From positions 6,945-38,594 of the forward strand of contig DEIL01000167.1 in NCBI GenBank assembly GCA_002352445.1: DNA of 31,650 nt, read 5' to 3'. This document shows positions 1 to 7,450 of this stretch, piece by piece (position 1 is the first letter of the stretch; the number at the start of each line of letters is the position of its first letter). Origin of the DNA: Desulfobulbaceae bacterium UBA2775. GTDB lineage: Bacteria; Desulfobacterota; Desulfobulbia; Desulfobulbales; Desulfocapsaceae. The translations under genes and the position numbers were made by a program. Under the pieces are notes generated by a model. That model ran no database searches. It had not been told where the DNA came from and worked only from the letters and a program-made list of their open reading frames with translations.

Positions 1-1350
1 CGAGGTGGTGGTGGTTTCCCGGCCGGGCGGAAATGGAAGGCTGGGCTGGATGCAAAAGCAACCCCCAAATATGTGGTATGTAACGGCGACGAAGGAGACC
101 CGGGCGCTTTTATGGATCGTTCGGTCCTGGAAGGAAATCCCCAGGCCGTCCTGGAGGGTATGACTATTGCCGCCTACAGTATAGGGGCAAGGTACGGCGT
201 AATATATGTTAGAGCCGAGTACCCACTGGCAGTGGTAAGGCTGCTGAAAGCCATCGAACAGGCTAAAGAGTACGGTGTTCTGGGTGAGAATATCATGGGC
301 ACCGGATTTGATTTTGATATAGAGGTGTTCCAGGGGGCAGGTGCTTTTGTCTGTGGTGAATCAACAGCGCTGACCCTCTCCATTGAAGGAAAACGTGGTA
401 TGCCTCGCGTGGCCCCCCGACCCAGAACCACAGAGGTCGGCCTATATGATAAACCTACTCTTTTGAATAACGTAAAAACTTTTGCTTATATACCTGATAT
501 CATAAGAAAGGGTGCTGACTGGTTCAAAGCTATCGGTACCGAAAGCAGTTCAGGTACCGCAGTATTTGCTCTCACCGGACATATAGCCAACAGCGGCTTG
601 ATCGAAGTCCCCATGGGAATTAAGCTCCGGGAGATAATATTCGATATTGGAGGTGGTATTCCAAAGGGTGGGAAGTTCAAAGCTGTACAGACCGGAGGAC
701 CATCCGGTGGCTGTCTGCCGGAGTCTCTCCTCGACACCCCGATTGACTATGATTCCCTTGATGAAGCCGGATCGATTATGGGTTCCGGCGGCATGGTAAT
801 AATGAATGAAAAGACATGCATGGTGGATGTCGCCAAATACTTTCTCCAATTTACGGAAGAAGAATCCTGCGGACAGTGTGTTCCTTGCCGACTTGGCACC
901 AAACAGCTTCTGGAGATTCTCAAGGACATATGTAAAGGCAGAGGGAAAAAAGAAGACATGGATCTGCTGGTAGAATTAAGCCACTCCGTGCACGGCGGCT
1001 CTGTTTGCGGCCTTGGTCAAACAGCGGCCAACCCGGTACTAACCACCCTGCGGTATTTCAAGTCGGAATATGAAGCCCATATCAATGATAAGTGCTGTCC
1101 GGCAGGGGTCTGCAAGGATCTTATTTCTTTTAGAATTGATGAAGACAAGTGCAAGGGATGTACTCTTTGCGCCAGGGCCTGTCCGGTAAGTGCTATTTCC
1201 GGAGAGAAAAAAGAGGTTCATGTCATCGACCAGACCCTCTGTATACAGTGCGGTATCTGTCTGGATAAATGTCCCAACAAATTCAGCGCTGTCGAGTGTG
1301 TATCGCCTAAGATAATTGTAACACCAAAAGAAAAGATGGAGGTGTCTTAA
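1..1350 (+). CDS. NuoF/HydB-like FMN and Fe-S NAD(P)H-binding subunit of formate dehydrogenase (5' end outside window)
   Basis: The reading frame is open from the first base of the window, so the gene is truncated at its 5' end; 449 codons remain. The visible part starts inside the glycine-rich NADH/FMN-binding loop (RGGGGFPAGRKW) and continues with the NuoF signature NGDEGDPGAFMDR. A four-Cys N3-type cluster follows (ESCGQCVPCRLGT plus the Cys in GSVCGLGQ). The C-terminus carries two [4Fe-4S] ferredoxin motifs (CKGCTLCARACP and CIQCGICLDKCP), as in HydB of multimeric [FeFe]-hydrogenases and the FdhB-type partners of NAD(P)-dependent formate dehydrogenases. It ends directly before fdhA with no gap. 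By family knowledge it should pass electrons between NAD(P)H and Fe-S clusters, probably with ferredoxin as second partner. A NuoE-like subunit would be expected just upstream, outside the window. Confidence 0.93.
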   Translation, partial: RGGGGFPAGRKWKAGLDAKATPKYVVCNGDEGDPGAFMDRSVLEGNPQAVLEGMTIAAYSIGARYGVIYVRAEYPLAVVRLLKAIEQAKEYGVLGENIMGTGFDFDIEVFQGAGAFVCGESTALTLSIEGKRGMPRVAPRPRTTEVGLYDKPTLLNNVKTFAYIPDIIRKGADWFKAIGTESSSGTAVFALTGHIANSGLIEVPMGIKLREIIFDIGGGIPKGGKFKAVQTGGPSGGCLPESLLDTPIDYDSLDEAGSIMGSGGMVIMNEKTCMVDVAKYFLQFTEEESCGQCVPCRLGTKQLLEILKDICKGRGKKEDMDLLVELSHSVHGGSVCGLGQTAANPVLTTLRYFKSEYEAHINDKCCPAGVCKDLISFRIDEDKCKGCTLCARACPVSAISGEKKEVHVIDQTLCIQCGICLDKCPNKFSAVECVSPKIIVTPKEKMEVS

Positions 1351-4026
1351 ATGAATGAAGTCACCATAACGATAGATGGACTGCAGATTACTGCAAAAGA
1401 GGGCACGACAGTCCTGCAGGCTGCTCTTGATAACGGCTTATATATCCCCAGTCTCTGCAACCATCCTGATTTAGTTCCAGCTGGTCTCTGCAGAGTCTGC
1501 ATTGTTAAAATGGACGATTGGAAAATTGCGATTTCCTGTAAATTGCCGGTTAAAGAAGGCATGGTTATCAGTACCGAGGATCCGGAAGTGCAGCAGATCA
1601 GGAAAAATACTGTAGAGCTACTCATCGCCAACCATCCTATGACCTGCCTTACCTGCGAGAGCGACTCCAACTGCGAGCTGCAGCGCGTGGCTCATTATGT
1701 AGGCATTACTCCTGACAGTCTGAAACGCTACAGGCGTTCTGTCCGGTCAATTCCGATGGACACTTCCAATCCATTCTTTGATATCGATCCAAGTAAATGT
1801 ATTATGTGCGGCATCTGTGTTCGTACCTGTGACGAACTGCAGAATATCAATGCAATTGATTATGGACTGCGCGGCGTTGCCAGTATTATCACCACCCTGG
1901 GTAACAAACCGATCGCCGACTCCAGGTGTGAATCCTGCGGAGAATGTGTTGTCAGATGTCCTGTAGCAGCACTTGCGCCAAAAGATACACTCCAGCCCAT
2001 GCGTGAAGTCAAAAGTGTCTGTACCTACTGTGGTGTAGGTTGTGGCGTCTTGCTTGGTGTCCGCGGGGATAAAATCGTCGGCGTCAGGGGCGACAAGGAA
2101 AACCCTGTCAACAGAGGAAGCCTCTGCGTCAAGGGACGATACGGCTACAAGTTCATCAACCATCCTGATCGATTAAAAACACCCCTGGTACGAAAAGACG
2201 GGAAACTTGTGGAAGCCACCTGGGAAGAGGCCATGAACAGGATCGAGGCAAAATTCTCCCAACACAAAGGAGAACAGTTTGCCGCCCTTGCATCCGCCCG
2301 CATTACCAATGAAGACAATTATCTCATTCAAAAATTCACACGAGCGGTGATGGGGACGAACAACATTGATCACTGCGCCCGTCTCTGACACTCTCCAACC
2401 GTGGCCGGTCTGGCCACTGCTCTTGGAAGCGGCGCAATGTCAAACTCCATCAACGAAATCGGCGGTGCGAAAACTATCCTGGCGATAGGCACCAACACGA
2501 CCCAGGCCCATCCTGTGATTGCCCTGGAAGTAAAGAAGGCAGCACGAAACGGCACCAATCTGATAGTTGTGAATCCGAAAAAAATCGATCTTTGCCGTCA
2601 TGCCACCATGCATATCCAGCAGAGACCTGGAACCGATGTCTCCCTTCTCATGGGTATGCTCCGTACCATAGTTGATGAAGGACTTGCAGACACAGATTTT
2701 ATTGAAAAACATTGTGATAATTATGATGAATTCATCGCATCACTTGCAGAATTCGATCTGGACAGTGTTGAAAAAATAACAGGAGTACCAAAAGGTCAGA
2801 TAACCAAAGCAGCCAGAATGTACGCTTCCAATGGCCCGGCATCCATTCTCTACTGCATGGGGATTACTCAGCATAGTCATGGCACAGATAATGTCTGGGC
2901 TATCAGCAACCTGGCTCTTGTGACCGGAAATATTGGTAAAAAATCGACCGGTGTCAACCCGCTGAGGGGCCAGAACAACGTCCAGGGGTCCTGCGATATG
3001 GGTGCGCTTCCTGAGTTCTATACCGGGTACCAGAAGGTAGATAACCCGGAAAGCCAGAAAAAGTTCGAGGCAGCCTGGGGAGTAAACTTATCACCGAAGG
3101 TAGGGTTGACCCACGCTGAAATCTTTGACCGGATTTACGATGATAAAATTAAATCCCTCTACCTGGTTGGAGAAAACCCGGTACTCAGTGAAGTTGATGC
3201 CAACCATGCCATTGCAGCCATGGAAAAACTTAATTTCCTCGTTGTGCAGGATATCTTCCTGACGGAAACTGCAGAAATGGCGGATGTGGTATTGCCGGCG
3301 GCGACTTTTGCAGAGAAGGACGGAACCTTTGTCAATACAGAGCGTCGCGTACAAAGGGTTCGACAGGCCATTGCCCCGGCAGGCGATTCAAAAGCAGACT
3401 GGAAAATTGTCTGTGAGATTGCTAAAACAATGGGGGCAAGTGGTTTTGATTTCTCAGATCCCCAGGAAATTATGAAAGAAATCGTATCGGTTACACCCAG
3501 CTATGGTGGCATTACCTATGAAAGAATCGAGGAAGTTGGCCTTCAGTGGCCATGTCCCGATAAAGATCATCCGGGTACACCAACTCTTCATACAGAACGT
3601 TTTGCAACTGCCAATGGCAAGGCTAAACTTATCGCCTTATCCTTCAGGGACTCTGCAGAACTTCCCGATGAGGAGTATCCGCTGATGCTGACCACCGACA
3701 GGAGCCTGTTTCACTACCACACCGGCAGTATGACCAGGAGAGTGGATGGCCTTGACCAACTCCATAGTGAAGAGTTGCTGAAGATCAATCCTGAAGATGC
3801 GGCTGCACTAGGTATTGTTGAAGACGAGATGGTTCAGATTAGTTCCCGTCGGGGCCAGACCACGGTGAAAACTAAGTTTACCGGAATTTGTCCGCCGGGC
3901 CTTGTCTCTATGACTTTCCATTTTGCGGAGAGTCCGGTTAATGTGTTAACTAATGCCGCCCTTGATCCTGTTGCCAAAATTCCGGAAACTAAGGTGTGTG
4001 CCGTTCGAGTAGAAAAAATCTCGTAA
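1351..4026 (+). CDS. fdhA: Formate dehydrogenase catalytic subunit, selenocysteine-containing
   Basis: This is one gene of 892 codons read through an in-frame TGA at 2386-2388 (codon 346). The residues around it, DHCARL-U-HSPTVAGLA, are the conserved active-site segment of FdhA, where Sec or Cys ligates Mo/W. Domains in order: NuoG-like [2Fe-2S] (C36, C47, C50, C63); His-Cys3 cluster (H95, C99, C102, C108); two [4Fe-4S] clusters (C150-C160 and C193-C203); the [4Fe-4S] motif of the catalytic domain (C224, C227, C231, C259); then the molybdopterin oxidoreductase and dinucleotide-binding domains. Length and layout match the Moorella-type NAD(P)-dependent FdhA. It interconverts CO2 and formate, the first step of the methyl branch of the Wood-Ljungdahl pathway. 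A gene finder that ignores Sec would split it into 1351-2388 and a false GTG-start gene at 2401. Confidence 0.95.
2386..2426 (+). promoter_or_regulatory. UGA selenocysteine codon and SECIS hairpin of fdhA
   Basis: TGA at 2386-2388 is followed after 18 nt by the apical loop GGTCT (2407-2411), closed by a perfect 6-bp stem GTGGCC/GGCCAC (2401-2406 with 2412-2417). A lower CCAA/TTGG pairing (2395-2398 with 2423-2426) can extend it. From memory, the loop sequence and the 18-nt spacing are the same as in the E. coli fdhF SECIS element, which SelB binds. This decides that the TGA is Sec rather than stop. Confidence 0.92.
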
Positions 4027-4202
4027 ACCGAGCAATAGGGGTGCACTCACGAATAATCGGAGTTTGGAGACTCTCTCCAAGGGTAAATGTCCAAAGTATT
4101 GTGAAGTTTTTACACTTAGCTGAACAGTAATGATTAAAATATTTTTAGATCACTGAAATAACAGCAGGATATACTTTTTTTCAATCAATGGAGGAAATAT
4201 AA
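4027..4202. other. Intergenic region between fdhA and the ferredoxin gene
   Basis: This stretch of 176 bases has no gene. It contains a perfect small hairpin, TTGGAGA-CTC-TCTCCAA (4064-4080), 38 nt behind the fdhA stop. No T-tract follows, so it is not a clear intrinsic terminator. The last 100 bases are AT-rich and could hold a promoter for the ferredoxin-rubrerythrin pair, but I see no convincing -35/-10 pair. A good ribosome binding site, GGAGG, lies at 4190-4194. Confidence 0.4.
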
Positions 4203-4394
4203 GTGAAAGCGATAATATCAAAAGAATGTATGGGTGACAGGAATTGTAACAAACTATGTGAGGAGGTTTTTGAATATGATGAAGATCAACTTATTTCTAC
4301 AGTCAAATTTGCCATCATTCCCGAGCACCTTGAAGCAGTAGTACAACAGGCTGCTGATGAGTGTGGTGCCCAGGCGATCACCATAGAAAAATAA
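4203..4394 (+). CDS. Small mono-cluster ferredoxin with Asp at the second ligand position
   Basis: This 63-residue protein has the length and fold pattern of bacterial mono-cluster ferredoxins: beta start KAIISKEC, CEEVFEYDED after the cluster loop, and the C-terminal ADECGAQAITIE. The loop is C9-x2-D12-x2-C15-x3-C19, and the distal Cys is C54. The usual second Cys is replaced by Asp12, as in Pyrococcus furiosus ferredoxin, and the Pro that normally follows the last loop Cys is missing. The cluster could therefore be a [4Fe-4S] with Asp ligation or a [3Fe-4S]. The start is GTG at 4203, supported by GGAGG 8 nt upstream. It lies 13 nt before rubrerythrin, so the two are probably co-transcribed and it may donate electrons to it (inference). 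Confidence 0.82.
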   Translation: MKAIISKECMGDRNCNKLCEEVFEYDEDQLISTVKFAIIPEHLEAVVQQAADECGAQAITIEK

Positions 4395-4407
4395 CCAGAG
4401 GCAAGAA

Positions 4408-4983
4408 ATGGCCGGTTTTCGAGAAAGCAAAACTGCTCACAATCTGTTGCTCTCCTATTCAGCTGAAGCCCAGGCACGAACACGCTACAATTTCTTCGCA
4501 ACCCAGGCCCGCGAAGAAAAATATATGCAGATTGCAAAAATCTTCGATGAGACTGCCGAGCAGGAATATGAGCACGCGCTCCGCTTTTTTAAATTCTTTA
4601 ATGGTGGAGAAATTGAAATTTGCGGAGTTTTTCCTTCAGGAGTAATTAAGGATAGTCATGCCAACCTGCTTGCCTCTGCTGAGCTGGAGCTCTACGTACA
4701 TGACAATATGTATGGTGTCTTCGCTCAAGTTGCCGAAGAAGAGGGTTTCCAGAGAGCAGCTGATACATTTAACGCCATAAATGTCGCAGAAAAACATCAT
4801 GAACTGATGTTCAGGGAGCTTGCCGAAAACTTGGCCACAAGCAAAGCTTTTTCCCGCAATGATCCGGTAACCTGGAAGTGTCTGGGGTGTGGTTACCTGC
4901 ATAGGGGAACGGAACCGCCGGATAAATGTCCGGCCTGCGTCAAACCCCGGACATATTTCGAGATTTTGAAAAAGAACTGGTAG
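4408..4983 (+). CDS. rbr: Rubrerythrin
   Basis: This 191-residue protein has the classic rubrerythrin layout. The N-terminal four-helix di-iron domain carries E20, E53 with H56 (EYEH), E94, and E128 with H131 (EKHH). The C-terminal rubredoxin-like Fe(SCys)4 domain carries C158, C161, C174 and C177. Rubrerythrin reduces hydrogen peroxide in the cytoplasm of anaerobes using electrons from rubredoxin, ferredoxin or NADH-dependent reductases. The ferredoxin-like gene just upstream in the same operon is a candidate electron donor (inference). The gene ends 44 nt before the convergent DUF166 gene, and no strong terminator lies between them. Confidence 0.95.
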   Translation: MAGFRESKTAHNLLLSYSAEAQARTRYNFFATQAREEKYMQIAKIFDETAEQEYEHALRFFKFFNGGEIEICGVFPSGVIKDSHANLLASAELELYVHDNMYGVFAQVAEEEGFQRAADTFNAINVAEKHHELMFRELAENLATSKAFSRNDPVTWKCLGCGYLHRGTEPPDKCPACVKPRTYFEILKKNW

Positions 4984-5027
4984 TATCTGCCCGCCGATTT
5001 GAGCTGAGAACAGAATATAAAACAGTC

Positions 5028-5702
5028 TCAAATCAAAGAAAGGACTTTGTCTATTGCTTTCTGCAGCTCTTTGTCATGAATTTTTCCTGCAAAGTGGACT
5101 GGGGACTTGCCATAGATAGGATCCCAGCCAGCCGGATCCGCAGAGCAGTAAAACTGGGTTTCAAGGCCTATTTTTCTTGCAGCATCGTCAGCCGAGTGAC
5201 CAATTAACCTCTTTGCTGCTTCCCAGGTAGCTCCGCATGGTGCACCTCGTATTACTCTCACCTGCGAAATTTTTCCATCCTCGATTTCTACCTCAAACTC
5301 CGGTGCTCCAAACTTCTCCCCATATTTACCAAGACCAACCTGCCTTGGAAGACCACATCAGGTCGGTGGGGTTCTCACCCATTTACTGATAATCTTCTTT
5401 CCCGATGAAATAATCGGCACTTTCTTTTCTGCACAGAGTGAAACGAGATCCTGTGAAAGATCCTGGTGCTTAAGAAAATCCAGTACCAGATCACAGGATA
5501 TTTCCGAAGGAAGGTAATCGCTGGTATCATCCAGGACAGGGGGAAGAACTTCATCAATGGAAAACACTTCAACTTCAAACTGATCCTCTCCGTACTTCTC
5601 CAATCCCGCCATCTTCTGCTCACCACTGCCATTTTGTTGAAAAATTAATATCCTTTGGCGGGGTACAACCTGCTCCTCATTCTTGAACATAGCATCTTTC
5701 AC
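5028..5702 (-). CDS. DUF166 family selenoprotein (DfsP type), read through in-frame UGA
   Basis: Two open segments on the minus strand lie in the same frame and are separated only by one TGA (5360-5358, codon 115). The joined protein has 224 residues. The N-terminal half has a Rossmann-like look (QRILIFQQNG). The junction reads TPPT-U-CGLPRQVG. The C-terminal half has the DUF166 motifs RGAPCGATWEAA and CSADPAGWDPIYGKSPVHFA. From memory, homologues have a CC pair where this protein has U-C, and the family is listed as DUF166 family (seleno)protein DfsP; I could not check this here. A SECIS-like hairpin follows the TGA. The function is unknown; old 'thymidylate synthase' labels for DUF166 are unsupported by these motifs. 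The start is GTG at 5702, with GAGAGA upstream overlapping the end of the preceding gene, which suggests translational coupling. Confidence 0.85.
5329..5360 (-). promoter_or_regulatory. UGA selenocysteine codon and SECIS-like hairpin of the DUF166 gene
   Basis: On the minus strand TGA is at 5360-5358. After 16 nt comes the loop AGGTTG (5341-5336), closed by a 7-bp stem CCAAGGC/GTCTTGG (5348-5342 with 5335-5329) with one G-U pair. Spacing and a guanine at the start of the apical loop fit the bacterial SECIS consensus (loop 16-37 nt from UGA), and the loop resembles that of fdhF. This supports Sec insertion rather than a premature stop. Confidence 0.8.
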
Positions 5703-5717
5703 GTCATCTCTCTCAAA

Positions 5718-6104
5718 TCAAATATCCAGCCGAACCCATCTGGTACAATACCTGTAAGCTGCTTCTAGAATTTTTTTCATGTTCTGCACCCCATGGCTCA
5801 AAACATGAAACTCACCCTCCTGGTCTCGACAAATAACCATGCTGACACCAGGTTCAATTTTTTCCTCTCCACAGGTAATGGTTATGGTAGATTCGACCTC
5901 CTGAATTTCCAATTCTTCATCCTGAAACTGATAGTAAGCCATCTGCGCCATGGCATGATATTCATGTTTTGCATTTGCCGCATCTTTTATAGTAAACATT
6001 TTAATGTACCCTGCTTCGTTAAGAGCATTCTCCGGCACAATAACGATGCTCACACAATCTACGAGAACATTTTCGTCAGAGGTGATTAGTATAGATTTTT
6101 TCAT
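5718..6104 (-). CDS. Uncharacterised 128-residue protein upstream of the DUF166 selenoprotein gene
   Basis: I do not recognise this protein. It has 128 residues, no signal peptide and no membrane segment. The sequence alternates beta-like stretches (KSILITSDEN, VDCVSIVIVPENAL, ESTITITCGEEKIE, VSMVICRDQEGEFHVLSHG) with a helical middle (IKDAANAKHEYHAMAQMAYYQF) and a helical end, so a small mixed alpha/beta domain is likely. It has three Cys but no metal-binding pair. Its stop is 15 nt before the GTG of the DUF166 gene and in the same frame, so the two form a tight operon and may act together. The ATG at 6104 has GAAAG as a weak ribosome binding site. It is transcribed divergently from the formyl-THF cyclo-ligase gene. 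Confidence 0.75.
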   Translation of the reverse strand: MKKSILITSDENVLVDCVSIVIVPENALNEAGYIKMFTIKDAANAKHEYHAMAQMAYYQFQDEELEIQEVESTITITCGEEKIEPGVSMVICRDQEGEFHVLSHGVQNMKKILEAAYRYCTRWVRLDI

Positions 6105-6299
6105 ATTCTTTCAAAAAAGTGCTGATTCTGTTCTTTTACTAAGCCAAATTTCTACCATAATGTTGTGAAAAAGTGTTACTTTATTTTATTCATAGCATCT
6201 TTTGTGAATTTCTTACAAGATAACCCAATTCTCTCTTCATAATCCGATTACTATGGCAGTTTTACTGATAGAACTGTTCTAATAATGCAATGGAGACCC

Positions 6300-6881
6300 A
6301 TGACAAATTCATCTCAATTACGAAAAGACATTCTCACCGCCAGGAGCAGATTGACTGCGGATGAGCTCAGAAAGAAGAGTTCTACAATTCAGAGCCGGCT
6401 TTTAAACCTGAAAGAGATCATAAACAGTAATACTATTTTTGTTTATGTCAGTTTTCGAAGTGAAGTGGAAACTCTGAACCTGATAAAAACATTCCTTAAT
6501 TTGGGAAAGATCGTAACGGTGCCGATAACCAGGGTCAAGGAAAAGAGACTGGATGCCATACAAATAACCGATCCGAAAACAGATCTAGTACCCGGCTACT
6601 GTAATATCCCTGAACCGGAAGAAGAACTCTGCCTCAGGCAAAAGGTAGATCCGGCAGATATCGATGTAATCCTACTGCCAGGATCAGTCTTTGATGAACG
6701 AGCTGGACGTTTTGGGTATGGAGGAGGATACTATGATCGGTTTGTATCGGCTATTCCCGGGGCTTTGCGGGTAGGTCTTGCCTTTGACCTGCAGATTGTT
6801 GAAAAGGCTCCCCTTCAGGACCATGATGAAATTCTGGATCTTGTTATAACAGAGACGAGAATTATCAAAGGGGAACGTTAG
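6300..6881 (+). CDS. 5-formyltetrahydrofolate cyclo-ligase (MTHFS)
   Basis: This 193-residue protein belongs to the 5-FTHF cyclo-ligase family. The N-terminal helix SSQLRKDILTARSRL carries the ATP-contacting Arg/Lys residues. VYVSFRSEVET forms part of the folate site. The signature FGYGGGYYDRF, preceded by LLPGSVFDERAGR, is the nucleotide-binding loop. It converts 5-formyl-THF plus ATP to 5,10-methenyl-THF and returns a dead-end folate to one-carbon metabolism, which fits the Wood-Ljungdahl neighbours. I prefer the ATG at 6300 (GGAG 4 nt upstream) over the in-frame ATG at 6285, which has no ribosome binding site and adds five atypical residues. Confidence 0.92.
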   Translation: MTNSSQLRKDILTARSRLTADELRKKSSTIQSRLLNLKEIINSNTIFVYVSFRSEVETLNLIKTFLNLGKIVTVPITRVKEKRLDAIQITDPKTDLVPGYCNIPEPEEELCLRQKVDPADIDVILLPGSVFDERAGRFGYGGGYYDRFVSAIPGALRVGLAFDLQIVEKAPLQDHDEILDLVITETRIIKGER

Positions 6882-6914
6882 GTTTCCGGATGGTAAACAA
6901 AAAGCTCCCTGCTC

Positions 6915-6980
6915 CGTCATTCCCGCGCAAGGCGGGAGATAGCGTAGACTTCGAATCTCCCGCCTTACGCGGGAATGACG
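6915..6980. repeat. 66-bp palindromic intergenic element (REP-like)
   Basis: Two 26-bp arms (6915-6940 and 6955-6980) are inverted copies with a single mismatch, around a 14-nt centre. Each arm starts CGTCATTCCCGCG. The GC-rich palindrome lies 33 bp behind the cyclo-ligase stop and before the convergent zinc-ribbon gene. The CGTCATTCCCGC(G) type of intergenic palindrome is widespread in bacterial genomes as REP/MITE-like sequence. It may also end transcription from either side, although no T-tract follows. Confidence 0.85.
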
Positions 6981-7017
6981 AAATGGCGAAATATTAAGGT
7001 TTTTACGAGACCATCAC

Positions 7018-7194
7018 TTATGATTTCACGCAATTGGCTTTGGCATCAACAGAAGCACCGCAAGCTGGACATTTAGCTACTTTATCAACTTCGTCAGAAA
7101 AAATTTCCCACTCTTTTCCGCATTCAGGGCATTTAACATTACAGGCGCTCAGTGTTTTATTGCTTTCAAATCCGGGGCAATGTGTATCAGTCAT
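7018..7194 (-). CDS. 58-residue zinc-ribbon protein
   Basis: This small minus-strand gene has ATG at 7194 and a good ribosome binding site (AAGGAG, 8 nt upstream). The protein has two CPxCG knuckles, C22-P-E-C25-G and C42-P-A-C45-G, which form a classical zinc ribbon. Three more Cys are C6, C18 and C55. The start TDTHCPGFE and the segment LSACNVKCPECGKEWEIFSDE resemble small conserved proteins of anaerobic deltaproteobacteria that I have seen only as hypothetical. A role as a metal-binding or protein-contact module is likely; no partner can be named. It stands alone, separated from the CooC operon by 256 bp of repeat-containing sequence. Confidence 0.83.
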   Translation of the reverse strand: MTDTHCPGFESNKTLSACNVKCPECGKEWEIFSDEVDKVAKCPACGASVDAKANCVKS

Positions 7195-7289
7195 GATTTT
7201 TTCTCCTTTTAAAATTAAATGATGGCAACTACACTACTGCAACAGTTAGTGTGGTGAAAACATAGGTCTAAATTAGAACAAGTCAAGTT

Positions 7290-7414
7290 GATGGCGTCGT
7301 AAAATTCTCCACCTGCTTCGTTGCTGTAAAAATTATATCATTACGACGTACTATAGTACGCCGTAATGATATAATTTTTCCGCGCCTCGCATCTGAAGTT
7401 TTTACTTAGCCATC
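7290..7414. repeat. Nested palindromic element with GATGGCGTCGTAAAA end
   Basis: The core is a 52-bp palindrome (7328-7379, arms of 26 bp with one mismatch, centre GTACTATAGTAC). It sits inside a wider imperfect inverted repeat: GATGGCGTCGTAAAA at 7290-7304 faces TTTTTAC...GCCATC ending at 7414. The 15-bp end also occurs at 21147-21161, so it is a dispersed element, possibly MITE-like. It lies between the DUF3786 gene and the zinc-ribbon gene and could fold into a long RNA hairpin on either strand. The remainder of 7195-7450 shows nothing else I can name. Confidence 0.8.
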
Positions 7415-7450
7415 AATGGGATGAGAATTTTGCCATAATTCTCAGGTTGA

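Noticed and set aside
2401..4026. Separate GTG-start gene for the second half of fdhA
   Set aside because: There is no ribosome binding site, and the frame is continuous with the first half through the selenocysteine codon. The GTG lies in the SECIS stem.
5718..5720. Third UGA as selenocysteine, fusing the 128-residue protein to the DUF166 protein
   Set aside because: The frames agree, but the bases after this UGA hold a ribosome binding site and GTG start, with no SECIS-like hairpin at the right distance. The residues around it are not Cys-like in context.
7034..7222. 62-codon + strand frame over the zinc-ribbon gene
   Set aside because: The minus-strand frame has CPxCG knuckles and a strong Shine-Dalgarno sequence; the + strand frame has neither.
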